From NCBI GenBank assembly GCA_913775175.1, contig CAJYKU010000002.1:38332-102331 (forward strand): a stretch of 64,000 nucleotides of DNA, in the 5' to 3' direction. Both the position numbers and the translations under genes were made by a program. Below, one piece after another: positions 1 through 10,543 of the stretch (position 1 is its first letter; each line of letters starts with the position of its first letter). The notes below the pieces were generated by a model. That model saw nothing but the letters and a program-made list of their open reading frames with translations. It had not been told where the DNA came from and did not search any database. This DNA is from an uncultured Pantoea sp. (GTDB lineage Bacteria; Pseudomonadota; Gammaproteobacteria; Enterobacterales; Enterobacteriaceae).

Positions 1-1666
<1,666 letters not shown>

Positions 1667-2248
1667 TTAAGGCAGAGATAATCCCAGAAAATCTACTATC
1701 TGCGTAAAATGGCGTTCAAATCCGATAAAGGCGTGATTACCACCCTCTTCGACCGTCTGCCGGCACGCACTGTAGTAGTCGAGTGCCTGACGATAATCGA
1801 GGATCTCATCGCCAGTCTGCTGCAGCAGCCAGAGCAGATCGGGCGCTTCAAGTGGATCAATCTGCATCACTTTCAGATCGTAAATATGGCGTGACTCTAA
1901 CACATATTGCTGTCCGGTGTAGGGATTACGGTTCTCCCCCAGATAATCGGTCAGCAGTTCAAACGGACGTACCGCCGGGTTGACCACCACGGCTGGCAGC
2001 ATAAAGCATTGCGACAGCCAGGTTGCCAGATAGCCTCCCAGCGAGGAACCCACCAGACCGAGCGGCTCGCCGCTATAGCGCATCACCAGCTCTTCCAGCA
2101 TGGCTGCAGCCTCTTCAGGAAAAGCGGGTAACTGCGGTACGATCACATTGATATGCGGATGCTCTGCCTGACACCACGCCCGCAACTGTGTGGCTTTTGC
2201 TGATTGCGGTGAGCTATTAAATCCATGCAAATAGAGCAGCGTTGCCAT
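1667..2248 (-). CDS. yqiA: Esterase YqiA (alpha/beta hydrolase)
   Basis: A 193-residue single-domain alpha/beta hydrolase of the YqiA family, the same length as the E. coli protein, which has esterase activity on short acyl substrates in vitro. Seen directly: the N-terminal [12 protein letters not shown] oxyanion-hole segment, the nucleophile elbow GSSLGG near residue 68, and a late GGNHAF that supplies the catalytic histidine. The gene sits 3 bp downstream of cpdA and 45 bp upstream of parE on the same strand, so all are probably co-transcribed. The physiological substrate is unknown. Confidence 0.93.
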   Translation of the reverse strand: MATLLYLHGFNSSPQSAKATQLRAWCQAEHPHINVIVPQLPAFPEEAAAMLEELVMRYSGEPLGLVGSSLGGYLATWLSQCFMLPAVVVNPAVRPFELLTDYLGENRNPYTGQQYVLESRHIYDLKVMQIDPLEAPDLLWLLQQTGDEILDYRQALDYYSACRQTVEEGGNHAFIGFERHFTQIVDFLGLSLP

Positions 2249-2251
2249 CGA

Positions 2252-3079
2252 TCAATACCCTTCTGAATCGAGATCCGGTCGAAACATATCGCTTTGCAGC
2301 CGATTCACCTCAGTGAGCAGCGAACCATCCGCCTGCAGCGTCAGCCAGCGCCAGCCTGGTGCCAGCGTATCAAGGGCGAAACTGGTGCTGTGGGGCTTGA
2401 ACTGTACACAGGTCGAGGGCGTCGCCAGTACCCGCCGCCCCTGCCAGGTGAGATCAAGTTCCTGATGAATATGCCCGCATACCAGATGGCGTACCAGTGG
2501 AAAGGGTTGCAGCACGGCATCAAGCTGATGTGGATTGCGCAGGCTATGTTGATCGAGCCAGGTGCAGCCAGATGGCACCGGATGGTGATGCAACAGAATC
2601 AGCGTATGTCGCTCAGGGTAGCGCTGCAGCGCGTTCTCCAGCCACTCCAGCTGATAATCGCTCAGCATACCGTGCGGCACGCCAAACACCTGACTGTCGA
2701 GCAGAAGTAGCTGCCACTGCTCCCCCAATAGCACATGCTTATCGGAGGCGATACCAGCGTCTGCCAGCGTGCTAAACATTGCTGGCTGGAAGTCGTGATT
2801 ACCCGGCAGCCAGACGCACGGCTTCGGCAGTCGTGCTATACCAGCAATAAAGTGCTGATAGGCTTCAACGGTATGATCCTGTGCCAGGTCACCGGTGGCG
2901 ATGATGAGATCAAAATCGCGTTGTTGTGCCGCGATAGCATCCAGCACCGCATCAAAACTCGCCCAGGTATTAATTCCCAGCAGAGACTGGTGTTTTCCCG
3001 CAAACAGATGGGTATCCGTAATCTGCAGTATCCTGATTTCAGATCCATGCGTCGCTGGAAGAGTCAGCAGGCTATCCAA
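2252..3079 (-). CDS. cpdA: 3',5'-cyclic-AMP phosphodiesterase CpdA
   Basis: Hydrolyses cAMP to AMP and so tunes the CRP regulon. The 275-residue length equals the E. coli enzyme. The calcineurin-like metallophosphoesterase motifs appear in order: DTHLF near residue 22, GDLAQD near residue 63, GNHDF near residue 94, HHHPV near residue 165 and GHIHQE near residue 203; together they bind two metal ions. It lies between yqiB and yqiA in the nudF-to-parE operon. The start at 3079 gives the N-terminus typical of the family (MDSLLTLPA...). Confidence 0.96.
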   Translation of the reverse strand: MDSLLTLPATHGSEIRILQITDTHLFAGKHQSLLGINTWASFDAVLDAIAAQQRDFDLIIATGDLAQDHTVEAYQHFIAGIARLPKPCVWLPGNHDFQPAMFSTLADAGIASDKHVLLGEQWQLLLLDSQVFGVPHGMLSDYQLEWLENALQRYPERHTLILLHHHPVPSGCTWLDQHSLRNPHQLDAVLQPFPLVRHLVCGHIHQELDLTWQGRRVLATPSTCVQFKPHSTSFALDTLAPGWRWLTLQADGSLLTEVNRLQSDMFRPDLDSEGY

Positions 3080-3121
3080 AGCGTTTCCTTAATCTTCACA
3101 CCATCATTGCGTCAGACGCGG

Positions 3122-3547
3122 TTAGCAAACAGGTACGGCCACTGCACCATGCGCCAGGCAGTAGCGCAGCCAGTCAGCAAGAAACTGGTTAATCTGATGT
3201 TTTTCATCACGCTGATGTAATCTTTTATTAGGATAATCATAACGCGCTTTAAAGCGATAGATCTGCTGCGTGGAACACACTTCAGCGACCATTGCGTCAT
3301 GATAGAGCCGAACCGACATCGACGGCAGGCTCCAGTAGCTCACGGCAGGCGCAACCTGGCGAATTTCCACCAGCGTGGTATAGCGCGTTGATTCCTCAAT
3401 TGTCAGCTGATAACTGGCGCCGCTGACCTGATAGACAACCGACGCTCCCGCTTCATCACTTCGCGGCAGCAGACGACGCAGCTGAGCGAAATTGGTTTCG
3501 CACAGACGCATCATTTCGGGAAAATCAGGGGTATAGCGCTGTTTCAT
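3122..3547 (-). CDS. yqiB: DUF1249 family protein YqiB
   Basis: A conserved 141-residue enterobacterial protein of the DUF1249 family with no established function. The start at 3547 (MKQRYTPDF) is chosen over the ATG four codons upstream because it makes the classic ATGA overlap with the end of nudF and matches the family N-terminus. No signal peptide or membrane segment is visible. The C-terminus ([13 protein letters not shown]) is the conserved family end. It is translationally coupled to nudF and precedes cpdA. Confidence 0.9.
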   Translation of the reverse strand: MKQRYTPDFPEMMRLCETNFAQLRRLLPRSDEAGASVVYQVSGASYQLTIEESTRYTTLVEIRQVAPAVSYWSLPSMSVRLYHDAMVAEVCSTQQIYRFKARYDYPNKRLHQRDEKHQINQFLADWLRYCLAHGAVAVPVC

Positions 3548-4179
3548 TTTTGCTTCCACTCAAGTCGTAGTGTTTCATAGTGCAGTGCCAGCCATTGCAG
3601 CGCAATGACAGAGGCTGCGTTGTCAATAATCCCCTCTTCCACCCAGCGGTAAGCCTGTTCGCGACTGACCACATGTACGAGAATATCCTCATTCTCTTCC
3701 TCCAGCCCATGGTTCCCTTCTGCCTGGCTGGCATCCACTTCACCCACCAGCACCGACAACCGTTCTGAGGTTCCGCCAGGGCTGGCTAAATAATTAATCA
3801 CAGGTTTTACGCGGCCGACTTTCAGGCCAGCTTCCTCTTCTGCTTCGCGGCGTGCAACCGCTTCCGGCGTTTCACCCGGTTCGATAATACCGGCCACCAT
3901 CTCCAGCAGCCAGGGTGAGGCGCTGGTATCAAAGGCCGGAATACGAATCTGCTCGATTAACACCACTTCATCGCGCAGGGGATCATAGGGTAGCAGCACG
4001 GCGGCATGTCCGCGCTCAAAAACTTCACGTACCACCTCTCCGCTCATATCGCCATTAAACAGGCGATGGCGAAAGCGATAGCTGACAATGGAAAAAAAAC
4101 CGTTGTAGCGGGTATCGCGTGCAATAATTTCTACATCGTTTTTTGTGAAAGTCACAGGGGATTTTTTATCGTCCGCCAT
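3544..4179 (-). CDS. nudF: ADP-ribose pyrophosphatase (Nudix hydrolase)
   Basis: Cleaves ADP-ribose to AMP and ribose-5-phosphate and thereby affects nucleotide-sugar pools. The Nudix box is intact: G-I-I-E-P-G-E, seven residues, R-E-A-E-E-E-A-G-L around residues 97-119. The start at 4179 (MADDKKSP) is preferred over the in-frame ATG 15 codons upstream because it gives 211 residues, close to the roughly 210 of E. coli NudF. It is the first gene of the minus-strand operon and is divergent from tolC, with about 210 bp between the two starts. Confidence 0.95.
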   Translation of the reverse strand: MADDKKSPVTFTKNDVEIIARDTRYNGFFSIVSYRFRHRLFNGDMSGEVVREVFERGHAAVLLPYDPLRDEVVLIEQIRIPAFDTSASPWLLEMVAGIIEPGETPEAVARREAEEEAGLKVGRVKPVINYLASPGGTSERLSVLVGEVDASQAEGNHGLEEENEDILVHVVSREQAYRWVEEGIIDNAASVIALQWLALHYETLRLEWKQK

Positions 4180-4280
4180 GGTGTGGCTCCTTATGCAGAT
4201 TGGGATGAAGTATGGAAAAGCCAACCCTTGTGCTCTGTCTGAGTGGTTCTTTCTGAATTATTTACGTAAATTAGGGAAAG

Positions 4281-4325
4281 AAGGCACTTTCAGCCAACCT
4301 ATCTCTGACACCGCCTCTGTAAAAT
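4281..4325 (+). promoter_or_regulatory. Candidate tolC promoter with MarA/SoxS/Rob box
   Basis: Positions 4281-4299 fit the marbox consensus AYnGCACnnWnnRYYAAAY at all but two defined positions (GCAC core at 4284-4287, GCCAAC at 4293-4298). A -10-like TAAAAT lies at 4320-4325; 17 bp upstream of it is a poor -35 (4297-4302) that overlaps the box end. This is the layout of a class II activated promoter, and E. coli tolC is known to belong to the mar/sox/rob regulon. Assigned by eye, not by matrix score. Confidence 0.45.
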
Positions 4326-4389
4326 CGGCGATTATTTTTTTGGCTTAGCAGCACTTTCCGCGTAACTGGCTGCAACAAAAGGAATGCAA

Positions 4390-5862
4390 ATGAAAAAACT
4401 GCTCCCATTATTGATTGGAATGAGCCTGGGCGGATTCAGCGTTGCCAGCCAGGCTGAAAACCTGCTGCAGGTCTATCAGCAGGCGCGCCTGAGCAATCCG
4501 GATCTGCGTGCTTCTGCTGCCGATCGCGATGCTGCGTTTGAAAAAATCAACGAAGCTCGCAGTCCGTTGCTGCCCCAGCTGGGTCTGGGTGCCGACTATA
4601 CCTATAACAACGGTTATCGCGATAGCAGCGGTCTGAACACCACCAGCTCCAGCGCCTCGCTGCAATTAACGCAGACGCTTTTTGATATGTCAAAGTGGCG
4701 CACGCTGACACTGCAGGAAAAGACCGCTGGCATTCAGGATGTGACTTACCAGGTGGCGCAGCAGGATCTGATTCTGAGTACTGCCACCGCCTATTTTAAC
4801 GTGCTGAATGCGATTGATACGCTCTCCTACACCGAAGCGCAAAAGCAGTCGATTTATCGTCAGCTGGATCAAACCACACAGCGGTTTAATGTTGGCCTGG
4901 TAGCGATTACCGATGTGCAGAACGCCCGTGCGCAGTATGACAACGTGCTGGCGAATGAAGTCACGGCGCGAAACACGCTGGATAATGCCGTTGAGTCACT
5001 GCGCCAGATCACTGGCATGGATTATCTGTCGCTGGCCTCACTGAATATCGATCGCTTTAAAACTGCACGTCCGGAAGCTGTTGCCAGCCTGCTGAAACAG
5101 GCTGAGAGCCGTAACCTTAGCCTGCTCTCTGCGCGTCTGACGCAGGATCTGGCACGTGAGCAGATCCGCTCAGCTGAAGCGGGCCATCTGCCAACGCTGG
5201 ATCTCACCGCATCTACCAGCCTCGTAAACAACAAATATAGCGGCAGTCGTGCGAATCAGAGCATCAGCAACAACGACTCAATCAGTGGATCAAATCAGGT
5301 TGGCCTGAGTTTTTCACTGCCACTCTATAGCGGTGGCGCTGTGACCTCTCAGGTGAAGCAGGCGCAATATAACTTCGTTGCAGCCAGTGAGCAGCTGGAA
5401 GGCGCACATCGCAGCGCAGTACAGACCGTTCGCTCCTCTTTCAATAACGTTAATGCATCAATCAGCAGTATCGATGCATACAAGCAGTCAGTGATTTCAG
5501 CGCAAAGCTCACTGGATGCGTCTGAGGCGGGTTACCAGGTGGGCACACGTACCATTGTGGATGTGCTGGATGCTACCACCACGCTGTTTAATGCCAAACA
5601 GCAGCTCTCAAATGCGCGCTATAGCTATCTGATCAATCAGCTCAACATCAAATATGCGTTAGGTACGCTGAACGAGCAGGATCTGCAGATGCTGAATGCG
5701 TCGCTGGGTAAAGAAGTTACCACCTCTCCTGAAGTTGTTGCGCCAGAAAACCAGCAGCAGGCTGCACGGGCTGACAGTATGCCGCGGGCAGCCCAGGCAG
5801 CACCTGCTGTCGCGCCAGTACAGTCAGCCGTACGCAACAGCGGTAATCCGTTTAGCCACTGA
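4390..5862 (+). CDS. tolC: Outer-membrane efflux channel TolC
   Basis: Trimeric outer-membrane exit duct used by AcrAB-type multidrug pumps, type I secretion and siderophore export. The 490-residue product has a Sec signal peptide (MKKLLPLLIGMSLGG... ending SQA-ENL) and two repeats of the outer membrane efflux protein fold; the signature LLPQLGLGADYTYNNGYRD follows near residue 60. The start at 4390 is preferred to an ATG at 4384 because the AGGA at 4379-4382 then sits 7 nt away. The C-terminal tail after residue 430 is Ala/Gln/Pro-rich and variable, as in the family. Divergent from nudF; ygiB and ygiC follow. Confidence 0.97.
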   Translation: MKKLLPLLIGMSLGGFSVASQAENLLQVYQQARLSNPDLRASAADRDAAFEKINEARSPLLPQLGLGADYTYNNGYRDSSGLNTTSSSASLQLTQTLFDMSKWRTLTLQEKTAGIQDVTYQVAQQDLILSTATAYFNVLNAIDTLSYTEAQKQSIYRQLDQTTQRFNVGLVAITDVQNARAQYDNVLANEVTARNTLDNAVESLRQITGMDYLSLASLNIDRFKTARPEAVASLLKQAESRNLSLLSARLTQDLAREQIRSAEAGHLPTLDLTASTSLVNNKYSGSRANQSISNNDSISGSNQVGLSFSLPLYSGGAVTSQVKQAQYNFVAASEQLEGAHRSAVQTVRSSFNNVNASISSIDAYKQSVISAQSSLDASEAGYQVGTRTIVDVLDATTTLFNAKQQLSNARYSYLINQLNIKYALGTLNEQDLQMLNASLGKEVTTSPEVVAPENQQQAARADSMPRAAQAAPAVAPVQSAVRNSGNPFSH

Positions 5863-5870
5863 TCCTCTTA

Positions 5871-5894
5871 AGGGGCCGCTCTGCGGCTCCTTTC
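5871..5894 (+). terminator. Hairpin downstream of tolC
   Basis: AGGGGCCGC, a 3-nt loop TCT, then GCGGCTCCT (9 bp with one G-U pair), followed by a weak TTCTC run. It lies 8 bp after the tolC stop and before ygiB, so it may give partial termination or 3'-end protection. Confidence 0.55.
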
Positions 5895-6004
5895 TCAATT
5901 GAACGTATAACTACGTAAAGATCCGCAGCACATCTGGCTCCATGCTTTAAATCGCCCCCCTCATCACCTATTCTAATCTCAACTCTGGGTACAGGATAAT
6001 CACT

Positions 6005-6679
6005 ATGAAACGGACCAAAAACATCCGTCACGCTGCTTTTCGTAAAAGCTGGCAGGCGCGCCATCTCACGCCCGTTGCCCTGGCGGTAACGGCTGTATTT
6101 ATGCTGGCTGGCTGCGAACAGAGCGATGAAACGGTTTCGCTCTATCAAAACGCCGACGATTGTGCAAAAGCCAATCCGGATCAAAGCAGCCAGTGCAAGG
6201 CGGCCTATAACAACGCCCTTAAAGAGGCGGAACGCACCGCACCTAAATATGCTACCCGCGAAGATTGTGTCGCTGAGTTTGGCGAAAACCAGTGCCAGCA
6301 GACACCTGCTCAGGCGGGTACAGGCACTACAGCTAATAACGCCGAGGCGCAGCAGAGTGGCAGCTTCTGGATGCCATTAATGGCGGGTTATATGATGGGC
6401 CGTATGATGGGCGGTGGTGCAGGCTTTGCCCAGCAACCGCTGTTCTCACCAAAAACGCCCGCTAGCCCGGCCAACGGCCAGTTTGTTGATGCTTCCGGTA
6501 AAAATTATGGCACCGCGACCTCTGGTCGCAGCATGAATGTGCCGAAAACTACGCTGGCACCGAAACCTGCCACTACCTCGACCATTACCCGCGGTGGCTT
6601 TGGTGAGACCGTTGCTAAGCAGAACACCATGCAGCGCAGCAGTGCCAGCGGTACCAGCAGCCGTTCGCTGGGAGGCTAA
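6005..6679 (+). CDS. ygiB: DUF1190 family protein YgiB
   Basis: A 224-residue envelope protein of the YgiB/DUF1190 family. A basic N-terminus leads into a hydrophobic stretch that ends LAGC near residue 37, which resembles a lipobox, so a lipoprotein is plausible. Four further cysteines sit in the NADDCAKAN...SQCKAAYNN and [14 protein letters not shown] segments. A Met/Gly-rich patch ([15 protein letters not shown]) follows and the tail is Ser/Thr-rich. It is 8 bp upstream of ygiC, and the two are co-conserved next to tolC. In E. coli the tolC-ygiABC cluster has been linked to biofilm and envelope phenotypes, but no biochemical role is established. Confidence 0.93.
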   Translation: MKRTKNIRHAAFRKSWQARHLTPVALAVTAVFMLAGCEQSDETVSLYQNADDCAKANPDQSSQCKAAYNNALKEAERTAPKYATREDCVAEFGENQCQQTPAQAGTGTTANNAEAQQSGSFWMPLMAGYMMGRMMGGGAGFAQQPLFSPKTPASPANGQFVDASGKNYGTATSGRSMNVPKTTLAPKPATTSTITRGGFGETVAKQNTMQRSSASGTSSRSLGG

Positions 6680-6686
6680 GCGTTAA

Positions 6687-7850
6687 ATGCAACGAATTGC
6701 GATTAGCGAGCGCCCGGACTGGCGCGAAAAAGCCACTGAATATGGTTTTCAGTTCCATACCATGTATGGTGAACCCTACTGGTGCGAAGAGGCTTACTAT
6801 CAGTTTACGCTCGCACAGGTAGAGAAGCTGGAAGAGGTTACTGCTGAACTTCATCAGATGTGCCTGCAGGCAGTGGAAAAAGTGGTTAACAGCGATGCGC
6901 TGTTGCGTCGCTTTGCTATCCCTGAACATACCTGGAACTTTGTGCGCGAATCCTGGGCGCAGCGTCAGCCTTCACTCTATTCGCGTCTGGATCTGGTCTG
7001 GGATGGTATCGGTGACATCAAGTTGCTGGAGAACAATGCTGATACGCCCACTTCACTGTATGAAGCGGCATTTTTTCAGTGGATCTGGCTGGAGGATCAG
7101 CTCAACGCCGGCAATCTGCCGCAGGGCAGCGATCAGTTCAACAGCCTGCAGGAAAAGCTGATAGAGCGCTTCAGCGTGTTGCATCAGCAGTATGGTTTTA
7201 CCCTGCTGCACTTTGCCTGCTGCCGCGACACCGAAGAGGATCGTGCCACTGTTCAGTATCTGCAGGATTGCGCTGCGGAAGCGGGACTGCCGGGCGAATT
7301 TCTCTATATTGATGAAATTGGTCTGGGAGAAAAAGGCCAGTTTACCGATCAACACGATCAGGTCATCAGCAATCTGTTCAAGCTCTATCCGTGGGAGTTT
7401 ATGCTGCGCGAGATCTTCTCCACCAAGCTGGCAGATGCTGGCGTGCGCTGGCTGGAGCCCGCCTGGAAAAGCATTCTCTCTAACAAAGCACTGCTGCCCC
7501 TGCTGTGGGAGATGTTTCCTGATCACCCTAATCTGCTGCCTGCCTGGTTTGCCGATGACAGCAATGCGCCACAGCTGGAAAAATATGTGGTAAAACCGCT
7601 GTTTTCGCGGGAAGGTGCAAATATTCGTATTATTGAGAATGGTCAGGAGATTGCACGTGCTGACGGGCCATATGGCGAAGAAGGCATGATTATTCAGCAA
7701 TTCTGCCCGCTGCCTAAATTTGGTGACAGCTATACGCTGATTGGCAGCTGGCTGATTGACGATCAACCTGCCGGGATTGGTTTACGTGAAGATCGCGCGC
7801 TGATCACACAGGATCTCTCGCGTTTTTATCCGCATACCTTTACCGAATAA
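6687..7850 (+). CDS. ygiC: ATP-grasp ligase YgiC, glutathionylspermidine synthase-like
   Basis: A 387-residue homologue of the amide-ligase half of glutathionylspermidine synthase (E. coli YgiC is 386). Seen directly: the N-terminal [13 protein letters not shown] family signature, the ATP-grasp region with [14 protein letters not shown] near residue 300, and the C-terminal [16 protein letters not shown] with the acidic metal ligands. No amidase (CHAP) domain is present. E. coli YgiC ligase activity on glutathione and spermidine has not been shown, so the substrate remains open. It forms an operon with ygiB. Confidence 0.92.
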   Translation: MQRIAISERPDWREKATEYGFQFHTMYGEPYWCEEAYYQFTLAQVEKLEEVTAELHQMCLQAVEKVVNSDALLRRFAIPEHTWNFVRESWAQRQPSLYSRLDLVWDGIGDIKLLENNADTPTSLYEAAFFQWIWLEDQLNAGNLPQGSDQFNSLQEKLIERFSVLHQQYGFTLLHFACCRDTEEDRATVQYLQDCAAEAGLPGEFLYIDEIGLGEKGQFTDQHDQVISNLFKLYPWEFMLREIFSTKLADAGVRWLEPAWKSILSNKALLPLLWEMFPDHPNLLPAWFADDSNAPQLEKYVVKPLFSREGANIRIIENGQEIARADGPYGEEGMIIQQFCPLPKFGDSYTLIGSWLIDDQPAGIGLREDRALITQDLSRFYPHTFTE

Positions 7851-7854
7851 TCGG

Positions 7855-7879
7855 GTGGCGCATTAGCCAGATGCGCCAC
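7855..7879 (+). terminator. Hairpin after ygiC
   Basis: A perfect 9-bp stem (GTGGCGCAT / ATGCGCCAC) with a 7-nt loop, 4 bp after the ygiC stop, without a clear T-run. The rest of the roughly 330-bp gap up to zupT holds no convincing reading frame; only some small GC-rich inverted repeats near 8020-8100 and the zupT control region are visible. Confidence 0.45.
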
Positions 7880-8186
7880 TACTATCACTGATGCAATAAC
7901 TTCTGCTGACGTATATTAATAGCGGGCTGTCAGACGTCTGCTGTTTATCCGCTATCACCCATATAGCGACGTTACTGCCTGCCATCACAGAGCGGCTTCT
8001 GCTGGCTTATGCCGCTTTGCAGCAGGTGTGGTACCTGCCTGGTCTGCGGGGCAGGCAAAATCCATCAGCTGTACCGGATAAACCCCTGCCTGCGGGGCGC
8101 GATTTTCTTTTGCCGTCAACCATTATTACCGACATAACTTTACGCTTAAGCCCTCGATATTTTACCGGTTCAGTTATAACTTAACT

Positions 8187-8205
8187 GGTAATGATTATCA
8201 TTCTG
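8187..8205 (+). promoter_or_regulatory. Fur-type box in front of zupT
   Basis: The 19 bases match the Fur consensus GATAATGATWATCATTATC at 16 positions, including the whole palindromic core AATGATTATCATT at 8190-8202. It ends only 9 bp before the zupT ATG and overlaps the ribosome-binding TGGAG, so a bound repressor would block transcription or early elongation. Seen by eye; a Zur or MntR reading is less likely because their consensus sequences differ. Confidence 0.5.
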
Positions 8206-8214
8206 GAGCCTGCT

Positions 8215-8982
8215 ATGTCAGTGCCTTTACTGCTCACTCTGCTGGCTGGTGGTGCCACCTTTGTTGGTGCACTGTTTGGCATATTGGGTCAGAAACCGTC
8301 TAACCGGCTGCTTGCCTTTGCTCTGGGTTTTGCGGCGGGCATTATGCTGCTGATTTCGTTAATGGAGATGCTGCCAGCCGCGCTGCATACTACAGGAATG
8401 TCCCCGGTGCTGGGATATGGCATGTTTATGCTTGGCCTGCTGGGATATTTTGCAATGGATCGCCTGTTGCCGCATCAGCATCCGCAGGATCTGCTGACTG
8501 AAACTCGCCGGCCAGTTAACCTGAAACGTACCGCTGTACTGCTGACGCTGGGGATCAGTCTGCATAACTTTCCGGAAGGGATCGCCACTTTTGTCACGGC
8601 CAGCAGCGATTTAGAGCTGGGAATGGGCATTGCTCTGGCCGTAGCGATCCATAATGTTCCTGAAGGCCTGGCCGTAGCGGGCCCGATATATGCCGCTACC
8701 GGCTCAAAAGGCAAAGCGTTGTTCTGGGCGGGGCTCTCCGGCCTCGCCGAGATCCTTGGCGGGCTTATCGCTTTTGTTTTGCTGGGCCCGGCGGTGTCGC
8801 CAGTTATGATTGCCGCTATTATGGCTGCTGTCGCAGGAATTATGGTCGCGCTCTCTGTGGATGAGCTGATGCCACTGGCGCGCGAAATCGATCCGCATAA
8901 CAACCCGAGCTACGGCGTGTTGTGCGGTATGACGGTTATGGGACTGAGTCTGACGCTGCTGCAAATCAGCGGCGCAGGCTAA
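8215..8982 (+). CDS. zupT: Zinc/divalent metal importer ZupT (ZIP family)
   Basis: Inner-membrane ZIP transporter that imports Zn2+ and, in E. coli, also Fe2+, Mn2+ and Co2+. The start at 8215 ([13 protein letters not shown]) has a TGGAG 7 nt upstream and matches the family; an ATG at 8191 lies inside the Fur-type box. The product of 255 residues has eight predicted membrane helices. The metal-site signatures HNFPEGIA (helix 4) and [10 protein letters not shown] (helix 5) are intact. It stands alone and is convergent with ribB. Confidence 0.96.
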   Translation: MSVPLLLTLLAGGATFVGALFGILGQKPSNRLLAFALGFAAGIMLLISLMEMLPAALHTTGMSPVLGYGMFMLGLLGYFAMDRLLPHQHPQDLLTETRRPVNLKRTAVLLTLGISLHNFPEGIATFVTASSDLELGMGIALAVAIHNVPEGLAVAGPIYAATGSKGKALFWAGLSGLAEILGGLIAFVLLGPAVSPVMIAAIMAAVAGIMVALSVDELMPLAREIDPHNNPSYGVLCGMTVMGLSLTLLQISGAG

Positions 8983-9074
8983 TCTCGTTATTGTTACCGC
9001 TGTCTGAGCAGCAGCTGAAACGTTTGTTCTGTCACTCAGCTGCACTTCGCACTATCCGGCAGCAAACTGGCTAC

Positions 9075-9108
9075 AAAAAAGCCAGCAATTATGCTGGCTG
9101 CTTTTTTT
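9075..9108. terminator. Bidirectional terminator between zupT and ribB
   Basis: AAAAAA plus AGCCAGCA, loop ATTA, TGCTGGCT, then GC and seven T. The A-run on the left and T-run on the right allow it to serve both convergent genes. Confidence 0.8.
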
Positions 9109-9115
9109 GCCGCGG

Positions 9116-9772
9116 TTAACTGGCCTGGCGCGTCTCGCGCTGGCGACGATAGGCGATCAAATCTTCAATCGTTACCACTGGCATCGCGTGCTGTTTCGCG
9201 AAAGCGACTGCTTCAGGCGCATGTGCCATGCTGCCGTCATCATTGGTCAGTTCGCAAAGTACCCCGGCAGGTTTGAATCCCGCCAGCGTCACCAGATCAA
9301 GCGTGGCCTCAGTGTGTCCTCCACGCGTCAGTACACCGCCCTCGCGGGCGCGCAGCGGAAATACATGTCCGGGACGATGCAGATCCGCAGGCGTGGCATC
9401 ATCGGCAATTGCCGCGCGAATCGTTGTGATGCGATCAGCGGCGGAAACGCCGGTGGTTACGCCCGATGCGGCTTCAATCGTTACCGTAAAGCCAGTACCG
9501 TAAGAGCTGGTATTATTTTCCACCATCATAGGCAGATCAAGCTGCTGACGACGTGCTTCATTGATGCAGAGGCAGACAATGCCGCTACCGTGGCGAATGG
9601 TCAATGCCATCTGCTCTATGGTCATGGTTTCAGCAGCGAAAATCATATCGCCTTCGTTCTCACGATTTTCATCGTCAAGAACCATTACACCCTGTCCATT
9701 GCGTAGTGCGTCAAGCGCACGTTCTACACGCTGCTCCGGCGAGCCAAATTCAGAAAGAAGCGTCTGATTCAT
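9116..9772 (-). CDS. ribB: 3,4-dihydroxy-2-butanone 4-phosphate synthase
   Basis: Converts ribulose 5-phosphate to 3,4-dihydroxy-2-butanone 4-phosphate and formate in riboflavin synthesis. The start at 9772 ([10 protein letters not shown]) gives 218 residues, the E. coli length. Signature segments are intact: [13 protein letters not shown] (acidic Mg2+ site), [10 protein letters not shown] and [12 protein letters not shown] with its catalytic histidine. No fused RibA domain is present. It is a single gene behind an FMN riboswitch on the minus strand and so is controlled by the end product FMN. Confidence 0.97.
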   Translation of the reverse strand: MNQTLLSEFGSPEQRVERALDALRNGQGVMVLDDENRENEGDMIFAAETMTIEQMALTIRHGSGIVCLCINEARRQQLDLPMMVENNTSSYGTGFTVTIEAASGVTTGVSAADRITTIRAAIADDATPADLHRPGHVFPLRAREGGVLTRGGHTEATLDLVTLAGFKPAGVLCELTNDDGSMAHAPEAVAFAKQHAMPVVTIEDLIAYRRQRETRQAS

Positions 9773-9852
9773 GGTAATAAACCTTAAAATAATATGAGTT
9801 ACCAGAACCAGGGCGAGCTTAGGAGTATGTGTAAAAATACACATGGCAAAAA

Positions 9853-9877
9853 CGAGACGCCGGAACCCTTCCGGCAG
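9853..9877 (-). terminator. Expression-platform hairpin of the ribB FMN riboswitch
   Basis: On the minus strand GCCGGAA, loop GGG, TTCCGGC, then GTCTCG and five T. It sits between the aptamer and ribB, where an FMN-dependent intrinsic terminator is expected. Confidence 0.65.
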
Positions 9878-9887
9878 ATGTCGTTAC

Positions 9888-10029
9888 CCTCTCCCATCCG
9901 GACTTTAACCGTCGGCCCCGGAATTACACCGGATCTGCTGACCTTTCGCTGAAAAGCGAAAGCGCTCGCGGGCTTTCAGCCAAGGCTGATTTACCGCCGG
10001 TGGGGAATTTCGCCCCGCCCTGAGAATAA
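9888..10029 (-). ncRNA. FMN riboswitch (RFN element) controlling ribB
   Basis: The minus strand carries the RFN-element landmarks in order: CAGGGCGGGGCGAAATTCCCC, ACCGGCGGTAAATCAG, AGCCCGCGAGCG, GGTCAGCAGATCCGGTG, TAATTCCGGGGCCGACGGTTA and AAGTCCGGATGGGAGAG. These are the near-invariant parts of the FMN aptamer. The ribB leader of E. coli is known under the name SroG. It lies about 115 nt upstream of the ribB start. Confidence 0.95.
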
Positions 10030-10202
10030 GCAAAATTACTATAGCGTTATTCAACGGGACGGGCAATCGACAAAAACGCAATTGCTTTTGCACATCATGC
10101 GTTGCGGATTTCAGGTTTAACCTTTTCCTTTCTGGCATTACACTTAATACTTGTACTGTCGGAACACGTGCTGTTACCAGCCACCGTAACCAGGAAATAA
10201 CC

Positions 10203-10508
10203 ATGATCGACCCGAAAAAAATTGAACAACTGGCGCGCCAGGTCCATGAAGCTATGCCGAAAGGTATTCGTGACTTTGGTGACGATGTGGAAAAGAAAAT
10301 TCGTCAGGTGCTGCAGGCGCAGTTGACCCGCATGGATCTGGTTAACCGTGAAGAGTTTGATGTACAGACTCAGGTGTTACTGCGTACACGCGAAAAACTG
10401 GCAGCGCTGGAACAGCGGCTGGCGAAGCTGGAGAGCGAGAGCCCGGCAGCTCCGGCACCCGCAGTGATTACCCCCGATCCGGCGGGCAAAATCGATACGC
10501 CTCAGTAA
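10203..10508 (+). CDS. ubiK: Ubiquinone biosynthesis accessory factor UbiK
   Basis: A 101-residue small protein (formerly YqiC, BMFP family) that forms trimeric coiled coils and assists the Ubi complex together with UbiJ in aerobic ubiquinone synthesis. An amphipathic N-terminal half ([14 protein letters not shown]) leads into a strong coiled coil ([19 protein letters not shown], residues about 58-77), then a Pro/Ala-rich tail. It is divergent from ribB across the riboswitch region and convergent with hldE. Confidence 0.93.
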   Translation: MIDPKKIEQLARQVHEAMPKGIRDFGDDVEKKIRQVLQAQLTRMDLVNREEFDVQTQVLLRTREKLAALEQRLAKLESESPAAPAPAVITPDPAGKIDTPQ

Positions 10509-10516
10509 GGCATTTT

Positions 10517-10538
10517 CAGGGGAGCCTCAGCTCCCCTG
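10517..10538. terminator. Hairpin between ubiK and hldE
   Basis: CAGGGGAGC, loop CTCA, GCTCCCCTG: a perfect 9-bp stem between convergent genes. No long T-run on either side, so it may rely on Rho or act as an RNA 3'-end stabiliser. Confidence 0.5.
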
Positions 10539-10543
10539 CTCTG

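Noticed and set aside
7053..7766. 237-codon open frame opposite ygiC
   Set aside because: Antisense shadow of ygiC with low-complexity composition.
9107..9706. Long open frame opposite ribB
   Set aside because: It is the antisense shadow of a fully conserved gene and encodes no recognisable domain.
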